Shown here one piece after another: positions 51,115 through 61,510 of a stretch of 64,000 nucleotides of DNA; the stretch's first letter is position 1, and each line of letters begins with the position of its first letter. The stretch is from Anisakis pegreffii (taxonomy: Eukaryota; Nematoda; Chromadorea; Rhabditida; Anisakidae), in contig JAPYMA010000052.1 in NCBI GenBank assembly GCA_035041965.1, positions 186,001 to 250,000 of the forward strand, read 5' to 3'. The notes under the pieces were generated by a model that was not told the DNA's origin, made no database searches, and worked only from the letters and a program-made list of their open reading frames with translations. Position numbers and translations under genes: made by a program.

Positions 51115-51405
51115 ATGTTCATAGAAGATTGTTACGAAAAAGTGTCGCCCACTTACTGCTGGTTCTACACGCCCGACTATTTTCAGCTAATTTGTTCGTT
51201 GCCGCCGAGGTTGGTCAGCACAGCTCACTCGATACTTAGGCTAAAAATCTTTGCTGGCATATTGCTTATCGTCCTGATACTGCATACTGATTCCCAACAA
51301 GATTTGCCCACATTTATATGAGACCTTCCCCTCTTGGATATTAACCGTAGGCATGTAAAAAAGCACCAGAATTGTCTCAATTCTGTATGTTGAAGCTGCA
51401 CTACA
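51115..51405 (+). repeat. inter-unit repeat block copy
   Basis: Second open copy of the 68-codon frame MFIEDCYEKVSPTYC..., where the signal-like part begins with ATC instead of ATG (LKIFAGILLIVLILHTDS), followed by TGA. It ends in the conserved NSVC and TGA. Confidence 0.4.
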
Positions 51406-51469
51406 GCCAGCTTCAAATATCTTATCTTTTCAAAAATCAGATGAAACTTCAAACTAATTTATTCGTAAT

Positions 51470-51964
51470 AATGGAATCATATAAAAGATTTAATCATACA
51501 ACAATGGATAGAGACTACAATCGTGTGATTAATCATATGATAAATACAACGGGGCAACAATGGACAAAAGAATGGAAAATATGATGGGAGTAGCCCTAAG
51601 AAGAGTGCCGAGGTTGATGGTAGGGGTAACGTTACGGGATAGGAAATCGAATGAATGGTTGAGAGGGGTAACGAAAGTTAAAGACTTTGTAAAATGTGCA
51701 AGGAAAAGGAAAATTAAGCGGGCAAGAGAAATTGCAACAACGGACAATAACAACTGGGCGAAGGGGTGCACACAGTGGCAACCTAGAATCGGAAAAGGAA
51801 GTCGGGGTCGATCGAAAATGAGATGGCGAGACAATATTTGCAAAATATCCGGCCAAACATGGATGAGAAGAGCAGTGATCTGTGACAATAGCGATAATTG
51901 GAGTGATCTTGAAGATGCTTATGTACGATACGTACAATAACAGCTGAGTAAATAAATAGAATCA
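51470..51964 (+). mobile_element. 5'-truncated non-LTR retrotransposon, copy 2
   Basis: The frame 51560-51940 is about 90% identical in protein to copy 1 (RLMVGVTLRDRKSNEW, NWAKGCTQWQPR, RGRSKMRWRDNI). It has the same 5' truncation, same 3' end, and same bracketing string (AATGGAATCA left, AATAGAATCA right), at the same place 3' of TP9 as copy 1 has 3' of TP7. One insertion was therefore copied along with the unit. Confidence 0.8.
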
Positions 51965-52016
51965 TACACAAACATTTTCACGAATATCGCTATAATGTAC
52001 TTTGCAACTGGAAATT

Positions 52017-54003
52017 TCACACAAACACTTTTACTTCAGTGCTGCTTGTGACAGAGATATTGGCAGGTTTGGTTTCTGCTGGACGGTATGGAGTATTAGC
52101 ATCATCGGATGTGGATGCAGTTGGTCTTGCAGACTGCTGCTGAAGTGGGGTTGGTGTGCTCAGATTGGGAGGATTGATAGTTGGAGAATACGCCATATCC
52201 TTTGTCGGAGGAGCGCAGGCTGAATATGGTGGGGGATCGTGTGGCAAAGTACTTTCTGCCGGGAACGCATTCCCTGGAAAATGAGATGGCAGATCATGAG
52301 CACATTTTTCAGATTTCGCCGGATTCGGTGTTTCAGATTTCGCTGGATTCGATGTTTCAACGATGGTGCGGTAGGTTGTTACACTTCTGCTGTAACTGCT
52401 GTGACTGCTACTGTATTCGATGTAACTGCTGGGAACTGCGCTACTTGGAAAATCGCGCGGCGAAATAACTCCTGCCGGGTCCGCATTCACTGAAAGATGA
52501 GATCAGAGATCATTACCCCGTGTTGAATTGTTAGTTGGGAAAGGACCATAGCAAAAACTTGTTATTGCTGAGAACGCTTTATTTAATCGATCGAGCGATA
52601 TTAATTAACTGTTGAGTAATTGGAAGATTACTAAATTCCAAACTCTCGATAATTACGACGTGAAAATCTCCGTCCGCTTAAGAAAGCGATTTTATCCCGC
52701 CACGTAATGCAATTTAATCCGAAAACTCAATGAATCGTCCAAAAATGAACGAACGCTGATTTGCGAAGTCGTTTCAAAGAAATGATTCGCATTAATTGAA
52801 TCTCTGAGAATTGTGGGAACTCATCGGAACGTACCTCGATTTTGAGAGGGTTTAGTTTTTAGTATGACTGTTGGTCTTGAACAGGGTTCAGATTCTACCG
52901 TGACTGTTGGTCTTGAACAAGGTTCAGATTCTACCGTGACGGTTGGTCTTGAACAAGGTTCAGATTCTACCGTGATGGTTGGTCTTGAACAAGGTTCAGA
53001 TTCTACCATGATTGTTGGTCTTGAACAAGGTTCAGATTGTACCATGACGGCTGGTCTTGAACAGGGTTCAGATTCTACCGTGACTGTTGATCTTGAACAG
53101 GATTTAGATTCTACCGTGACTGTTGGTCTTGAACAAGGTTCAGATTGTGCCATGACGGTTGGTCTTGAACAAGGTTTAGATTCTACCGTGACTGTTGGTC
53201 TTGAACAAAGTTCAGATTCTACCGTGACTGTTGGTCTTGAGCAAGGTTCAGATTGTACCATGACGGTTGGTCTTGAACAAGGTTCAGATTGTACCATGAC
53301 GGTTTGTCTTGAACAGAGTTTAGATTCTACCGTGACTGCTTGTCTTGAATAATGGCATCTGAAGAAATGATAAGATGTGAAAAAAGTGGAGAGTGAAATG
53401 AAGAATTTGCTTGAAGAACTTCATATTCAGTAATGTTTCGCTCAGTGTGGGGAGAATGGGAATAATCAGCCTCGAAACTTCGAAAAATGTTCTCGATAAA
53501 GGTCATGTCTGATGTTTGCTTCTTTTCGTTGCTGATCACGACAACAAAAGTTACATGCACCCTCCCAACGTTTCTGTGGCTCTTTTAGAGCGTAAAATTT
53601 CTGCGAGCATCAATTCACGAGTTCTTCCGCCTGCTGAAGAGAATGATTCCAGTTATTCAATGTCGTTTGCTTAAAATACCAGAGATGTGATCACTTTGCG
53701 GCTTTATTGCAAATCACGAATGCAGTAACGAAAATTTTCAGGGATAGCAAGAAGAGCTCAAACGGACATTTTGGAAGGAATTGGGGAAACCCTCAATTTA
53801 TACGTTTTCACCTAATTGCCATTAGAATACCTGCAGCATATGCAAATTCCGCATATTCCGAAGAGAAGAATGCCGCATACTACGCCGATGGCGATTGGGA
53901 GGTGACCTAATATTATCTCGTAAAAATCAGTCAGAGCAGTGCCAATGTCAGGTGACATCGTCGAGTCATTCAACTCCTCCGAACAAGGACCAGCTGATTG
54001 TGA
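52017..54003 (-). CDS. TP9: membrane protein with expanded repeat and PPPY tail
   Basis: Exons are B 53831-54003, C' 52835-53358 and C 52017-52489, totalling 389 codons plus stop from the start of B. B reads SQSAGPCSEELNDSTMSPD, then the helix HLPIAIGVVCGILLFGICG and ICICC. C' is 524 nt instead of 56, exactly 13 x 36 nt more, and encodes 14 units of the type SRPTVTVESEPC, each with one Cys. C joins the extra exon of TP6/TP8 to the PPPY exon without a break: the old intron end is read as CAHDLPSHFPG before NAFPAESTLPHDPPPYSACA. It ends TSSTEVKVFV. All phases agree and no stop occurs, so the gene looks intact. The roughly 168-residue repeat would lie just inside the membrane. Nothing is known about such a repeat; cysteine pairing, palmitoylation or a spacer role are guesses. 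Confidence 0.7.
52864..53350 (-). repeat. 36-bp coding minisatellite in TP9 C' exon
   Basis: Head-to-tail 36-bp units (plus-strand phrase GTTGGTCTTGAACAAGGTTC), fourteen in all counting the diverged ends, in frame with the exon. Variation is mostly single bases (V/M/I, E/Q, E/K, P/Q/S). Both strands are open through the array. Confidence 0.95.
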
Positions 54004-54236
54004 CTTGTAGGAGGTATTTTGTGGTAGAAAATCGATATGAAACAAATAAAATTATTAGCAAAGTAAGTAAATTAGAAATACGATCGAGGACAGGGGCCAG
54101 TGCGGCTATTCTGAAATGAATTCACCCAGCTACGGCCTCAGCCATGCCTTTTTAACATTTACAGCCCCACTGCCGACACAATCTCCTCATTTTCGAAATC
54201 ACATCCTCTTTTCTGCATTTTTTCAAACTCTGTTTT

Positions 54237-54845
54237 CAGCTCGAACAGCTCCAACAATAAATCCTGTATTTCCTTTCTCAGGCTGGCATTTTTTTCTAAT
54301 CCAACTACGACCATTGCTCCAACTCATTAATTAATGTGGTTAGAGCACACATATGAACGAGTACTGACAAAGTCTTATTAGGAAATGCACGAAAACGATC
54401 ACAGGAGAAAAGTTCCTAAGGTGAAAAAAAGGCAAAAATAATGGCAAGAATTATAGTGATAAATAACAATGTTGATGATAGCAACAATAACGATGGTTAT
54501 CGGGAGGATCACGTTAGCGATAGCACCGAGACATGTAGTGATGCTAATGGTTATATTGTCTATGGGCTGGGGCAGAACTAAACAGGGAATCTGCAAAACG
54601 ATAAAATCCCTTAGGTTTGGAGGTACAGAGGGATCCCTGCAATCCTTGCACTGGAGAAAGCTAATCGACGCATAGCCGGCGACCAACATTCTGGAGACAA
54701 GCAGCGCTTCTGCTAGCTGGAACACACTGACACTAGTGCACATCAATAGATGCAGTGATAACTGTTCACTTTTGCTGTCATATTCACTGATAATCTGCCT
54801 GGCACATCAACTTATCACTCATAATATTATCATTAAATTAGCCGT
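54237..54845 (-). other. TP9 upstream blocks and GATA sites
   Basis: 54,465-54,746 reads MCTSVSVFQLAEALLVSRML (signal-like), then FLQCKDCRDPSVPP and PQPIDNITISIT. The second block (54,237-54,290) carries an internal deletion but stays open (EIQDLLLELFELKTEF). ACTGATAA at about 54,786, GTGATAA at 54,756 and two TTATCA follow within 90 bp. Probably 5' exons and promoter. Confidence 0.45.
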
Positions 54846-55229
54846 TCTCAACGACGCTTTTTTACATTGCTTTGCACTTTGGTCTCAGCATTGTAACTCC
54901 ACAGATATGCTGCTTCGATCTCAGCATTGTCATCGCTTAAATATTTTGCTTATCAATTGCTCTTTGCAGGTATCCCTCTGTCTTTGCAGGTACCGTGCTA
55001 TTAACAATTGATCCATCTTAATGCTGCATTTAATACATTGCCTTTTTCTTCGGTCTCAACGATGTCATTTTTTTACATGTATTGCTTATCACACGCTCTC
55101 TGCGTCATATTTGTTCTTTTGCTCTGTTTACGAAATGGCGATTACGTTCGATGTTGTGACTCATTCTTACCGTATGATGTAAAAGGATTTCTATCAGATT
55201 TTTACCTTATACGTTAAGGTGTTCATAGA

Positions 55230-55500
55230 AGATTGCTACGAAAAAGTTTCGCTTACTTACTCCTAGTTCTACATGCCCGACTATTTTCAGCTACTTTGTT
55301 CGTTGCCGCCGAGGTTGGTCAGCACAGCTCATTCGATATTTATGCTAAAAATCTTTGCTGGCATATTGCTTATCGTCCTGATACTGCATACCGATTCCCA
55401 ACAAGATTTGCTCATATTTACATGAGACTGTCCTCTCTGGGATGTTATCCGAAGGCATGCAAAAAAGCACCAAGATTATTTCAATTCTGTATGTTGATGT
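55230..55500 (+). repeat. inter-unit repeat block copy
   Basis: A copy with the signal-like frame KIFAGILLIVLILHTDSQQ (ATC for ATG), then TGA, and a TAT in place of the first Cys codon of the CFNSVC end. Confidence 0.4.
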
Positions 55501-55642
55501 TGAACCTCCACTACAGCCAACTCCAGATATCTTTAACAGTTCAAAAATCTGATGAAAACTGAAATCAGTTTATTCGTACTAATTGTATCATACACAATCA
55601 CTATCACGAATATCGCTCTAAAATATATTGCCACTAAAAATT

Positions 55643-56922
55643 TCACACAAACACTTTCACTTCAGTGCTGCTTGTGACGGAGACATTGGAGGATTTGGTT
55701 TCTGCTGGACGGTATGGAGTATTAGCATCATCGGATGTGGATGCAGTTGGTCGTTCAGAGTGCTGTTGAAGTGGGGTTGGTGTGCTCGGATTGGAAGGAT
55801 TGATAGTTGGAGGATGTGCCGTATTCTTTGCCGTAGGAGCGCAGGCTGAATATGGTGGGGGGCTGTATGGCAAAGTACTTTCTGCCGGGCACGCATTCCC
55901 TGGAAGATGAGATGACAGATCATGAGCCCATTTTGGATTGTTAGTTGGGAGGGTACGACAGCAAAAATATGCCGATGTTGAGAATATATAATTTAATCGA
56001 CTGAACGACACCCATTAAGTGATGGATTATTGAATGATTTATGCATTCCAAAGTCGCTACACCAGCGACGTGAAAATCTGGATTTTTCTCGCTCTATGCA
56101 ACGCAGTTCTATAGGAAAACTCGCTATTTTGGCCAGGAAGTAAACAAACGTTGAGTTGGAAAGTCGCTTGAAATGAAAGAATCACTTGAGTTGAATCTTT
56201 GAGAATTGTGGGAACTCATCGAAACGTACCCTGATAATGACAGTGTTCACGCTCTATTATGACTGTTTGTCTTGAACGCCGACGCCTGAATAAATGACAA
56301 CGTGTGAAACCAGTGGAGAGTAAAATGAAAAACTTGCTTGAAAAATATCATACTCAATAATAGTTCACTCAGTGTTGGGAGGATTGGAGCAGTCACCCTC
56401 GAAATTTCGAAAAATTTTCTCGATAAATATCATGTCTGATGTTTCTCTTCCTTTTCTTTCCGATCAACACAACAAAAGTTGCATCTATCATCACAACGTT
56501 TCTCTGGGTTCCTTTATAGCGTAAAATTTCTACGAGGACGAAATCATGAATTGATCGGTCTCCTTGAGAAAATGATATCAGTTAATTAGCATAGGGAAGT
56601 GATACTTTAGTGTTCTAGTTGCAAATCATAAATGCATTACCGAAAATTTTGAGGGATTGCAAGAAGAGTTCAAACGGCCAATATGGAACGCATTTGAAAA
56701 ACTCTCAGCCTACTGGTTTTAAACTGGAAGATTACAATAATAGTACCTGCAGCATCGGTAAATTAGGAATCCTACGAAGACCCAGAAAAGAATGCCCAAA
56801 ACTAGACCGATGATATGAACGGTGGATATGGATCCATCATCTGAATCTCCCTGGTAACAACAGTCGTCGTGTGACATCGCCGAGTGATCCATATCGTCGG
56901 AACAGATGCACATAACTACGCA
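55643..56922 (-). CDS. TP10: membrane protein with PPPY tail
   Basis: Exons are B 56747-56922, C' 56230-56285 and C 55643-55899, totalling 162 codons plus stop from the start of B. B reads CVVMCICSDDMDHSAMSHDD, then the helix STVHIIGLVLGILFWVFVGF and LIYRCC. The ectodomain holds five cysteines, unlike TP7. C' (56 nt) encodes one unit, SRQTVIIEREHC. C reads NACPAESTLPYSPPPYSACA, then a Thr/Pro/Gln stretch and TPYRPAETK where TP5 has its second PPPY, ending TEVKVFV as in TP9. No stop or frameshift; all sites are GT-AG. Upstream blocks are at 57,100-57,195 and 57,420-57,640. Confidence 0.7.
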
Positions 56923-57099
56923 CTTCAGGAGAAATTTTAGCGAAGAAAGATCGATATGAAACAAATAAAACTGTCATCAAAATAAGTAAGCAATAAATGC
57001 GATAGAGGACAGCGACCAGTGACGGTCAATTTGAGAAAAAAAATTGACTATGCGAAATTTCATCCCCCTCTCCGCATTTTTCCCCAACGTCACTGGAAT

Positions 57100-57745
57100 T
57101 TTGGCTTCAACTCGAGCATTCAATATCTGGTAAATTAGGCCCCGATAACAGCTCCAACAATAAATCATGTAATTCCTCAGTGAGGTTGGCGTTTTTTTTT
57201 CGGCTGCAACCATGACTATCGTTCTAACTCCTTATTTAATGTGCGTTAGAGCATACATGCGAACGAGTAATGATGAAAGACGTGTTAAGAAATGTCCGAA
57301 AACGATCACAGCACAAATGCTCGTAAGGTGAAAAAACACGCAAAAATAATGCCAAGAATTACAGTGGTAAATAAATGTTGATGATGGCAACAGAGATGCG
57401 GATTACATGCAGGATTGTGTTAGCGACAGCACCGAGGCGTAAGTGATGCTAATGGTAGTATAGTCGATGAGCTGGGGCGAAATTAAACAGGGAATTTGCA
57501 AAACGATTAATTCCCTTATTGTTGGGATGTACAAAAAGATCCATGCAATCACTGCACTGCGACAAAGTAGTCAAAGTGGAATACGCCGACAAAATTTTTG
57601 GGAACGAGCAGTGTATATTGTTAACTAGAAGACAATGACACTAGTGCACACCAGTAGAGGCATTGATAAGAGTTCAATCATTGATCATTGGCCCCGCTTA
57701 CCAGCTCATCAGTGACATTGTTATCATGAAATTAGTCATTCTCAA
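57100..57745 (-). other. TP10 upstream blocks and GATA sites
   Basis: The block at 57,100-57,195 is open in two frames: EELHDLLLELLSGPNLPDIE, shared with other copies, and NYMIYCWSCYRG. 57,420-57,640 is the first block, ending ITYASVLSLT. TTGATAAG (57,663) and TTATCA (57,721) are the GATA-type sites; the paired ACTGATAA of other copies is partly lost. Confidence 0.4.
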
Positions 57746-58100
57746 TGACGCCTTTAAGCATTGGCTTGCACTCTGATCTTAGTGTTTTGATCGCTTACAA
57801 TGTTATCATTAAATTAGCCGGTCTCAAAGACGTTTTTATACCCAGCCTTACAATCCCGTCTCAGCGTTCTGATCGTTTACATATACTGCTTATCAAATGC
57901 TCTCTGCATTACATTTGTTCTCTTGCTGTGTTAAAAAAACCGCGATTCTGCTCGAAGTTATGACTCATTCTTACAGTATGATATAAAAGGATTTTTACAT
58001 CATACATTAAGATGTTCAGAGAGGATTGTTATGAAAATGCGTTGGCCACTCACTGATCGCACTAAACGAATGACAATTCTGAGCTACTCTGTTTACTGTA

Positions 58101-58265
58101 GTGTTGGGTCGGTATTCACCGACGGTCGATGATTACCGAAAATCGGTCGGTAATCACCGACGATTTTGCGGTATTCCCCGATGGTCAGGGAATACCGAGT
58201 TGCGGGGATTATCGACAGGGCTCTCGGTCGGGGATTACCGAGAAAAATCTTGCGCTTCCCAACAC
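58101..58265. mobile_element. 165-bp MITE-like insertion
   Basis: The element begins GTGTTGGG and ends CCCAACAC, inside a copy of the inter-unit block that is uninterrupted in the other units (CACTGCCGCCGAGG). The interior is GC-rich and made of repeated GGTATTC/ATTACCGA strings on both strands, so it can fold extensively. No coding capacity. The target duplication is unclear. Confidence 0.7.
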
Positions 58266-58696
58266 CGCCGAAGTTGGTCAGCACAGCTCACTCGCTGTTT
58301 ATGCAAAAAATGTTTGTTGGCCCATTGCTTATCGTCCTGGGCCCACCTACCGCTTCTCAGCACGTTTTGCTCACATTTATATGAGACTGTCCTCTGTGGG
58401 ATGTTAACCGATGACATGCAAAAAAGCACCAGGATTGTTTCATTTCAGTATGTTTAAGCTCCAAATATCTTCATCTTTCCAAAAATCAGACGAATATTGG
58501 AATTAATTTATTCGTATTAATAGAATGATACACAAACATTTTCACGAATATCGCTATAAATTGCATTGCAACTGAAAATTTCACGTAAACAAATTTACGT
58601 TACGACAGTTTACAACAGAGACATTGGTGGATTCGGTAGTGAAATGTCAGTATTATCGAAAGTGAATGCAGTTGGCCGTGGAAAGTACTGTTGAAG

Positions 58697-59653
58697 TTAA
58701 CGTGGTTTGCTCACATTGGTAGCATTAATAGTTGAAATATGTTCCGTATGCTTTGACTTAGGGGCGCGGCGGTCTGAAGATGGAGGGTCACGAGGCGAAG
58801 TATTTCCTGCCCGGACCGCATTCCCTGGATGATGAGTTGCAGAACATGATTTGCTCACATTAGTAGGATTGACAGTTGAAATATGTGCCGTCTGCTTTGA
58901 CTTAGGAGCGCAGGCTGAATGTGGTTGGCGGTTGTAAGGCGAAGTATTTCCTGCTCGAGCCGCATTCCCTGGAAGATAAGATGCAGAACATGCGCCCATG
59001 CTAAATTGTTAGTTGGGAAAGGACGATAGCAGTAACTTACCGTTGTCGTCGGAGCTGGATCCCCCGGAACATAAATACCTAAATAAATGAAAAAACATGA
59101 AAACAGTGGAGAAAGAAGTGAAAATTTCGCTTGAAGTACTTGATGTTCAATAGTGATTCATCCTCGAATTTTCGAAAAATATTCTTGATAAACGTGATCT
59201 CCAATGTATCTTTCCCTTTCTTCCTAATCGCAAAAACAAATGTTGCATCTATCATCACAACTTTCTCTGTGATGCTTTAGAGCATAACATTTCTGCGAAC
59301 ATCAAGTCATGAACTGATCCGTCTGCTTAAGAAAGTGGTATCAGTGATTCAGCTGATGAAGTGAAAAGTTTGTGCTCAAGTCGCAAATCACAAGGGTAAT
59401 ACCGGAAATTTTGAGGTTTGGAGGTCAAATTGCCAGTTTGGAAGGCATTTGAAGAACATTAGTCATTCTACTATTTTTCCCGAAATTTTCGTAAAATTAC
59501 CTGCATATACATACGCATAAGGTGATAATAACGGCGATTGCTATAAGGCCGTATTTGGCTGTCTTCAGTAGAACTGCGTCGTCGCATGAAATGTCGAGTG
59601 TACCGCCGAGTCACTGATCTTCGTCCATCGAACAAGGACCAGCTGCTTGTGAC
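58697..59653 (-). pseudogene. TP11: decayed TP copy, tail duplicated, no PPxY
   Basis: B (59501-59653) keeps a helix (YGLIAIAVIITLCVCICR) but has one extra base at its acceptor and TGA at 59611-59613 in the family frame. C' is 59041-59078 (38 nt, still 2 mod 3). C is 58697-58968, where the exon has been duplicated in frame: NAARAGNTSPYNRQPHSACA and later NAVRAGNTSPRDPPSSDRRA, separated by CSATHHPG, which is the old intron end including its AG. Both PPxY sites are gone (RQPHS, DPPSS). The tail frame is open for 90 codons, so decay is recent or the tail is kept for another reason. Confidence 0.55.
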
Positions 59654-59879
59654 CTTCATGATAAATTTTATCAAAGAGGAGTCACATGAAACAATTAAAA
59701 TTGTTATCAAAGTAATTAAATTATGAATACTATGGAGGACAGTGACCAGTGACGGCTATTTTGAAAAGATTCGACCCATCTATGGCTTCGGCACTGCCTT
59801 TTTATTACTCACAGCCTCACTGCCGACTCCATCTCTTCACTTTCGAGAACACATCCCCCTCTTTGCAGTTTTTGGAATT

Positions 59880-60500
59880 TTTTTCAGCCTGAGCACCAAA
59901 TATCCCGGAAATTTGGCTCCGATATCAGCTCCAACAATAAATAATGCAATTCCTCATTGAGGTTGGCATTTTTTCGACTCCAAATACGACTGCCGCTCTG
60001 ACTAACTATTTGCTATGGTTAGAGCGCACATATGAAAGAGTAATGACAAAAATCCTATCAAGACGGGTCCGAAAACGGTCCCAGCAGAAGTACTCCTAAG
60101 GATTTATAGTGCTAAGTAACAGGGTTGATGATAGCAGCACTGATGATGGTTATAGGGAGGATCACTTTAGCGAAGGCACCGAGGCTTAAGTGATGTTAAT
60201 CGGAATACGGTCTTAGAGCTGGAGTAGAACTAAACAGGGAATCTGCATAACGAATTGTTCCCTTTCATTTCGAAGTACAGTTTGATCCCTGCAATGCTTG
60301 CATTGGAGTAGGATAGTCGACGTAGAAGCGGCGAACAATTTTTGCGGACAAGCAGTGCGTCTTGCTAAATACAAGGACAATGACACAGTGCACATCAGTA
60401 GATGCACTGATAACTGTTCAGTTTCACTCCCATAATGACTGATAATCTGCCCGGCACATCAACTTATCACTCATAATGTTATCATAAAATTAGCCGTTCT
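59880..60500 (-). other. TP11 upstream blocks and GATA sites
   Basis: The second block (59,880-59,970) reads EELHYLLLELISEPNFRDIW; the first block (60,110-60,400) reads MCTVSLSLYLARRTACP, then LLQCKHCRDQTVLRN and a frameshift. ACTGATAA at 60406-60413 and 60438-60445 and TTATCA twice by 60,485. Confidence 0.45.
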
Positions 60501-60647
60501 CCATGACACTTTTTTACATTGCCCTGCACTTCGGTCTCAGCATTGTCATCGCTTAAATATATTGCTTATCAATTGCTCTTTGCATGTGTCCCTTTGTTCT
60601 CCTGTTGTGTTTAAGAAACCGCGATTCTTTTCGAAGTTATGACTCAT

Positions 60648-61245
60648 TCTTACAGTATGGTATAAAAGCATTTTTCCTTTGCAAATTATAATGTTCTGAG
60701 AGGATTGTTGTGAAGAGGTACTTGAGTTCGGTTCAGCCTCAAAGTTATCAGTCCTTTCGTATATTGCTCATCAAATGCGTCAATTCTCGGCGTCGTATTC
60801 ACTCTTGTGCTCCATTCACTAAGACCCGATTCTACTCATGGCTGTCGTCGGCTTTTAAAATATGAAGTAAAACTAATTTTATATCGTACATCAAGAAGTC
60901 CTGATAGGCTTTTTTATGAAAATATTTCGCCAAATTATCGGTCCTACTGCAAGTTGGGGTGTTCAGAGCAATTCTTGCTCACTGCTCTCGATATTGATCA
61001 AGGCAGCTCACTCACTACGCGCAATGTTGGTGTAGCTGCGCCTTCTCGCAACTGCTTGTCCTCCAAAGCAAGAGTCCCTTACTATTTGCTCAAATACCCA
61101 GGAGATGGTCCTGTCATTCTTGTTAACCGAAAGGATACATGTTCTTGGAGGCACAACATTTGTTTCAGTTCTGTATGTTGCCGCTCCAGTATGGCCGTCT
61201 TCAAATACATTTAGCTTTCAATGAATCAAATGGAATTAATTTATT
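60648..61245 (+). repeat. spacer block, second copy (see 50.16 kb)
   Basis: Near-identical to 50,160-50,710, with the same chance frame and the same breaks. Confidence 0.75.
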
Positions 61246-61352
61246 CGTACTTTTACAATTATATACAAACATATTCAAAAATGCCCTCACTGCCACCGAA
61301 AGATACAAAATGCACTCAATGCCACTGAAAATTTCACATAAGCAAGTGCAAG

Positions 61353-61510
61353 TTATGACAGTTTACGGTAGAGCCATTGGTCGATTTGACGTCGATGAAT
61401 GGGGGAGGGGGGCTGGGGGTTGGAGGTATTGAATTGTCACTTCCATTGGAAATTAATTGAATTGGCCGTTAGAACAAAGTAGTTACCGCCGTGAATGCAC
61501 TCCCTGGAAA
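61353..61510 (-). pseudogene. relic of a TP5-type last exon
   Basis: The acceptor (CTTTCCAG) and flanks match TP5 exon C, but the frame reads SAFTAVTTLF and stops, and the central PPPYSAY part is deleted. The remaining end reads FIDVKSTNGSTVN. No B or C' exon is found upstream; the sequence changes at about 61,600 to a different array block, which marks a recombination junction. Confidence 0.6.

Noticed and set aside
52864..53352. Plus-strand 162-codon frame through the 36-bp repeat
   Set aside because: A 36-bp repeat is open in several frames by periodicity. The minus-strand frame agrees with flanking splice sites and paralogues; the plus strand has none.
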